Shown here one piece after another: positions 15,001 to 21,000 of a stretch of 45,076 bases of DNA. Every line of letters starts with the position of its first letter. The stretch's first letter is position 1. The notes beneath the pieces were generated by a model. It made no database searches. It saw only the letters and a list, made by a program, of their open reading frames with translations, and was not told the DNA's origin. The DNA is from Bacteroidota bacterium (GTDB lineage Bacteria > Bacteroidota > Bacteroidia > Bacteroidales > UBA6013). The stretch lies in contig JAIFMG010000085.1 in NCBI GenBank assembly GCA_020048645.1, positions 1-45,076 on the forward strand, given 5' to 3'. The position numbers and the translations under genes were made by a program.

Positions 15001-18000
15001 CAATGGCCGGAACGTTGGCCGAGATAACAACGCCCAAATCCGTACAAGTCGGGAAGTCGGCAGCGGTGATGGCCGTCGTGGGCGAGTTGTTCACGATGAT
15101 GACATCGTCAAATCCGCTGCAGACACCACTCGAAACCGTCCAACGGAATTCGTTCAGACCAAGGCCCAAGCCCGTGATTTCGGCATCGAAGGCTGAAGGT
15201 ACGGTAGCAGCACCAGAGCCGACCAGGCGGGTCCAGTTGCCGATAGCAGGGGCGGGATCAACGGCCGCCATGTTCGTGACATTGCCGCAAATCGTCTGGT
15301 CAGGACCAGCGTTCGGTGTAACAGTGTTGTTGAAAATGACAACGTCGTCAAAGGCGGAACAACCATTCAAGTTCACCGTCCAACGGAAAGTGTTCGGGCC
15401 AGCGTCGAGCCCAGTCACCGTCGTGTTGTAAAGCGTCGGGGTGGTAATCAGGCCGCCACCGCCCGCGATGGTCCAGACTCCAGTACCGCCAACGTGCTGC
15501 TGGCCGTCGAGCGTTACGTTCGGCGTACAAACCGTCTGGTCAGGACCCGCGTAAGTGGTGAAGGTGTTGTTGCTGATCACCGTCGTGGCCTGCGCGGCGC
15601 AGATGCCCTCGGTAACCCTCCAAAGAAAGGTGTTCCCACCCGTCCCAAGGCTGCTGACACCCGTGTTGTAAACCGCCGGGCCATCCACGAAGGTGGCCGA
15701 ACCGATTGGAATGGTCCAAACGCCAGTACCTACCGCCGGGTCGTTGGCCGCGAGGTAGGCGATGGTCGTGTTGTCGCATATCACCGTCGGCGAGGCGCTC
15801 GCCGTGGCTACGACAGTATTGTTCATGATGTCCAGCGTGTCCGTAGATAGGCAGCCGTTGTTGTCAACCGTCCAGATGAAGCGGTTCAACTTGGGCCCAA
15901 GGTTCGTCACTAGCGTTGAAGTCGCCGTGTTGTCCGCAATCAGAGGAGAGCCCGAGGTGAAGTAGGTGGACCAGGAACCGGTTCCGAAAGTCGGAGCAAC
16001 CGAGTTCAACTGCACCTGCGGCACGCAGACCTCCGCATTCGCGACGCTGGCGACAGCCAAGGAAGGAGCGTTGTTCGTGATGGAAACCAAATCGGAGTTC
16101 GTACATCCGTTCTTGCTCACCGTCCAACGGAAAGTGTTGACCCCTTGGCCAAGACCCGTTACCGCCGAGTTGTGTGCCGTAGGGGTAACAATCGTACCCG
16201 AACCGACTACGACCGACCACGAGCCAACGCCGCCGGGGACAACGACCGCCAAGAATGAAGTATCTGCCTTGCAGACAGAAATATCCGTACCAGCGTTGAC
16301 CGTGAAGAAGTTGTTCGTAACGACGACGTCATCCGAGACCGCGCAGGTCTTGGTGATGTTCGGTGTGGAAGCCGTGAATGTCTCGGTGTTCGTAACGGTC
16401 CAGCGGAAAGTGTTGGCCCCCACGCCCAGACCAGTAACCCCAGAGTCGAAGGCCGTGTTGTCGGCGATTGCGCCCGCGCCGGCCACCAAAGTCCACAAGC
16501 CGATGCCCTTGGTCGGCTCGGCGGCGCTCAAGTTCACGGAAGTTCCGCAAACGGCATCGTCAGCCCCAGCATTCACCAGGGGCTGCGGAGCCGCGTTGTA
16601 AATCTGCACGGAAGCCTGGTCGCTGCAATTGCCTTTCTGGAAGGTCCACTCAAAGGTGTTCAATCCGGGGCTCATGCCTGTAACGGGCGAATTGTAGAGC
16701 GTCGGGGTCGTCGGGATGCCCGAGCCGCCGAGGTTCGTCCAAGTTCCGTATTCGTTCAGGCCGGGCGCGACCGCGTTCAGCAGGGTGTCGGGGCTACAAA
16801 CCGCGAAGTCAACCCCCACACTGGCCACGACCGTGTTGTTGGTGATCTTGACAGAGTCGCGCAACATGCAGTTCGGAGTGGAAATCGTCCAGAAGAAGGT
16901 GCTCAGACCCGGGCCAAGGTTGGTTACCGTGGTGTTGAAGGCCGATGGTGTGGTGATGATGGCGGACCCTCCCGTTTTGCTCCAAACACCAATGCCACGC
17001 GTTGCGGGAGTGGCCACCAGGAAGCCTTGATTTTGGCAGACCTCATAATCAGGGTTGGCCACCGGGTTCGACGGCGCGTCGTTCAAGACCTCGACGTCCG
17101 CAGTCGAAATACACTGGTTGGCAGTGCCTAAGCCGGTTGTCGGAAGGTTCCAAAACAGCGTCCAACGATAAACGTTCGTGCCATAGCCAACAGCCGTTAC
17201 ACCTGTCGTGTTCAAGGAGGGTGCAGCGAAGGTTCCCTGACCCGCGATAACCGTCCAAAGGCCGCCGTCAACCCAAGTGCTGTAGAATGATGCCGGCGCG
17301 GGAACACGTCCGGAAAGGGCCGTGACCGAGTTGTCGCAGATAATGGTGTCAACACCCGCGTTGCTGGCCAGCTCATCAAGACCCAAGGCCTTGATATCGA
17401 CAGTGTCCCGAGATGTACAGGTCAAAGGACCAGACATGTAAGGACGAGTTATGGTATTGCGAGTTACCCACTGGAACTGGTTCAACGCACCAATGGTATC
17501 CGGATTGCCAGTGTTAGTCCCCAAGAAAGGATCCCAACCGCCGTAGTTCAATTGCGATACAGCGGTGTTGAACTGCGCAGGGTTCCAGATGCTCGGAGTC
17601 GGCTCTACAGGTGCACCCACGTGCTCCCATGTTCCCCATCCGATGCCTATCGGCTCAGCTTCCAGGTTGGCGGTCGATCCGCAGACGTCCTGGTCCTGCC
17701 ATTCCTGTAAGGCGATAGCCGAATCCGGGTCCGCGTTGTAAATTTCCACCTCGTCCCATGATGAACATCCCAAATAAGAAATCGTCCAACGCAATGTTGT
17801 CGGCCCGAATCTATTGGTCCGATACCTAGTATTGTAAAGAGTTGGATTGTCAAAGGTGGCGCCGCCACCTTGGGCTGTCCAAAGCCCAACCCCCCTGCCA
17901 GGTTTGGGCTGGCTACCAGCAAGCTGGAAGTAGGGGCCCGAGGCATCGACCAAGGGAATGTCGGAGTTGGCGTTGGAGTTGAAGCAGATTGCGGTATCCA

Positions 18001-21000
18001 GACCCGCGTTCACGTTGGTATCCGGTGTGTTGTTGGTGATCAGTACCTCATCCCAATCGCTGCACTTGCCATCGAAAAGGGTCCAACGGAAGGTATTGTT
18101 CCCATAATCGAGGTTGTTGACCCGAGTGCTGAACAATGTGGGATTCACAATCGTGGCCGCGCCGCCACTCTCGAGGGTCCAGGCACCCGATTCGCCTAGG
18201 GCGACTTTAGGCTGGTTGCCATCCAGGAGCGTGGTAAAGTCGCAGACCGCCTGGTCCGTTCCGGCATCAGCGTCCACACTGCGGTTGTAAACGATGACCT
18301 CATCGAACTCTGCGCAGGCGCCATAGTTGATGGTCCAGCGCAGCCGGTTCTGGCCCTTGACCAGACCGCTCACGGTGGCGTTGTAAAGCGTGGCGTTGGA
18401 GAACGCACCCGTGCCGAGTTGGACGGACCAGGTGCCGATTCCCCGGCTGGGGAGATTGCCATCGAGGACATAGGTATCGGAGCAGATGATGCTGTCGATG
18501 CCGGCAACAGGGTTGGTCGGGTCTTGGTTGAATATGGTCACCGCGTCAACTGACGAGCAGGCCCCGTTGGTAATGGTCCAAGTCAGCACGTTGGCATCCG
18601 CTTTCAAGTTGGAAACGGTTGTGTTGTAAACCGTAGGATTCCCAAAAGCGATGGTTGGGTCGGAAGAAGTCCAAGCGCCCGTTCCGATTACCGGATTGTT
18701 GCCTTGCAGAACAGCGCTGCTTGTGCAAACATTCTGGTCTGCGCCAGCGTTCGCAACGGTAGGACCCTCGTTGGTGATCAACACTTCATCAGTGCCGGTG
18801 CAAGTGCCGACAGATACAGTCCAACGATAGCGGTTGACGCCCTGGCCCACACCAGAGACAGCAGTGTTGTGCGAGTTGGGATTGGCGAAAGTGCCGCTAC
18901 CCGTGATAACCTGCCAGGCACCAGTCGCTGGCGCCGGATCGGATGCGTTCAAGGTCGTGGATGTTCCGCAGAAAGACTGGTCCGTGCCCGCGTTGATGGT
19001 TGGCACGGCGTAATTGATTGAAACGTTGTCAGAAGAAGAACAGGCACCGTTCGTTACCGTCCATGTGAAAACGTTGGACCCGGAAGTAAGCGCTGAAACG
19101 GTGGTGTTGTTCAGGCTAGAATTGGCAAAAACACCATTTCCGGCAGAGATAGTCCACAGACCCGTTCCCACGCTCGGGGCAGAAGCTCCCAAGGTGGCGT
19201 TGGCCACACAGATGGTCTGGTCAGAGCCAGCGTTGGCAGAAATGGGACTGTCGTTGCGAATGATGACATCATCAAAAGCCACGCAAGCCCCAGATGTAAT
19301 TGTCCAGCGGAATGTGTTGTTGCCCATGCCCAGGCCCGTTACACCCGAATTGAATTGGGCGGGAGTCGTAACAGATCCTGAACCGCTGACCAAAGTCCAG
19401 GCTCCTGTCGCAGGAGCAGGATTATTTCCACTCAAGGTGGCCGTCGTCGCGCAGACGACCTGGTCAACTCCAGCGTTGACCGATGGGGCAGTACTGGTTA
19501 CGTTCACATCATCGGAAATGGAACAGGCCCCGCGGGTCAAGGTCCAGCGAAAAACGTTGCCCCCTGCACCCAATCCACTCACCCCAGAGTTGAACAAGTT
19601 GGGAGTTGTTATTGACCCAGAGCCAGAAACAAGGCTCCAAGTTCCAGTAATACCGGCACCAGGCGAGTTACCAGAGAGATTGGTTGATGTTGTACAAACC
19701 GTTTGGTCCGCGCCAGCATTGACGGTCGGGGGCAAGTTGTTGGTGACGATGACATTGTCAGTTGCGAAACAACCTGCGGAGTTGACAGTCCACCTAAACT
19801 CGTTCACGCCTGACGAAAGCCCCGCCACGGCAGTATTGAAAAGAGTAGAGGTGGCAAAAACTCCCGCACCTGACACGATGGTCCAGGTGCCTTGCAATGG
19901 TGCCGGGTCTGACGCCGCCAGCGTGGCAGTGGTGGCACACACCGTCTGGTCAGGCCCTGCGTTGGATATACCATCTAACCTGTTGACTACAACATCATCG
20001 GTCAGGACGCACGTCGGGTTTGTCCCATTCGTGATGGTCCATCTGAAGATGTTTGCCCCAGAACTGAGACCTGTAACGGTTGCCGTGGGTGAGGCAGTAT
20101 TCGAGAAGGTTCCTGCTCCGCTGATCACAGTCCAAACTGGTGTTCCGACGGATGGAGCGTTCGCTGCCAAGGTCGCGGAGCTGTTGCAGACGGACTGGTC
20201 AGGTCCCGCGGCAGGTTCAGTAGGAAGGTTGTTGCGAACAGACACGTTGTCGTTTGTCGAGCAAGTACCAATCCTGATTGTCCACCTATAGTTGTTGATG
20301 CCTGGGCCAATTCCTGTCACCATCGTATTGTACAAGGTAGGATTGACAAAGGTTCCCGTACCTGACGAAATTGACCAGATACCAACTCCTTTGGTTGATT
20401 CAGTGGCGTTGAGCTGCGCAAAAGTAGCACATACCGCTATATCAGTACCAGCATTGGCAGTAGCAACACTGTTGCTTGTGATAACCACATCATCGCTAAG
20501 CGAGCAAGAAGCATTGGTAACTGTCCACCTGAAAGTATTGTCACCCGACCCAAGGTTAGTCAAACCAGAGTTCCTCAAGTTGACATTGGTTATGGTCGCG
20601 CTCCCACTCAACAATGACCATACACCAGTTCCCAATGTGGGCGCATTTGCGGCCAAGGTTGCAGTAGTGTTGCAAGTTACTTGATCAGGACCAGCCGATG
20701 GAGACGATGGCCTTTCATTCGTGATGACAACATCATCGCTTGCCAAACAGCCGCCAATGTTGACCGTCCAACGAAAAGTGTTCGCTCCCGAATTGAGTCC
20801 GTTTACTACTGTTGTATTAAGGATTGAAGAGACAAAAATTCCCGATCCCGATACTACTGTCCAATTACCAGTACCTCCTACAGGATTTACAGCAGCCAGA
20901 GTCGCATTTGCATCGCATACAGCTTGATCTGGTCCTGCCGAACTGCTCGCTGGAGTGCTTGCTATGGTAACATCATCCGTCAATGAGCAAGTCCCATTCG

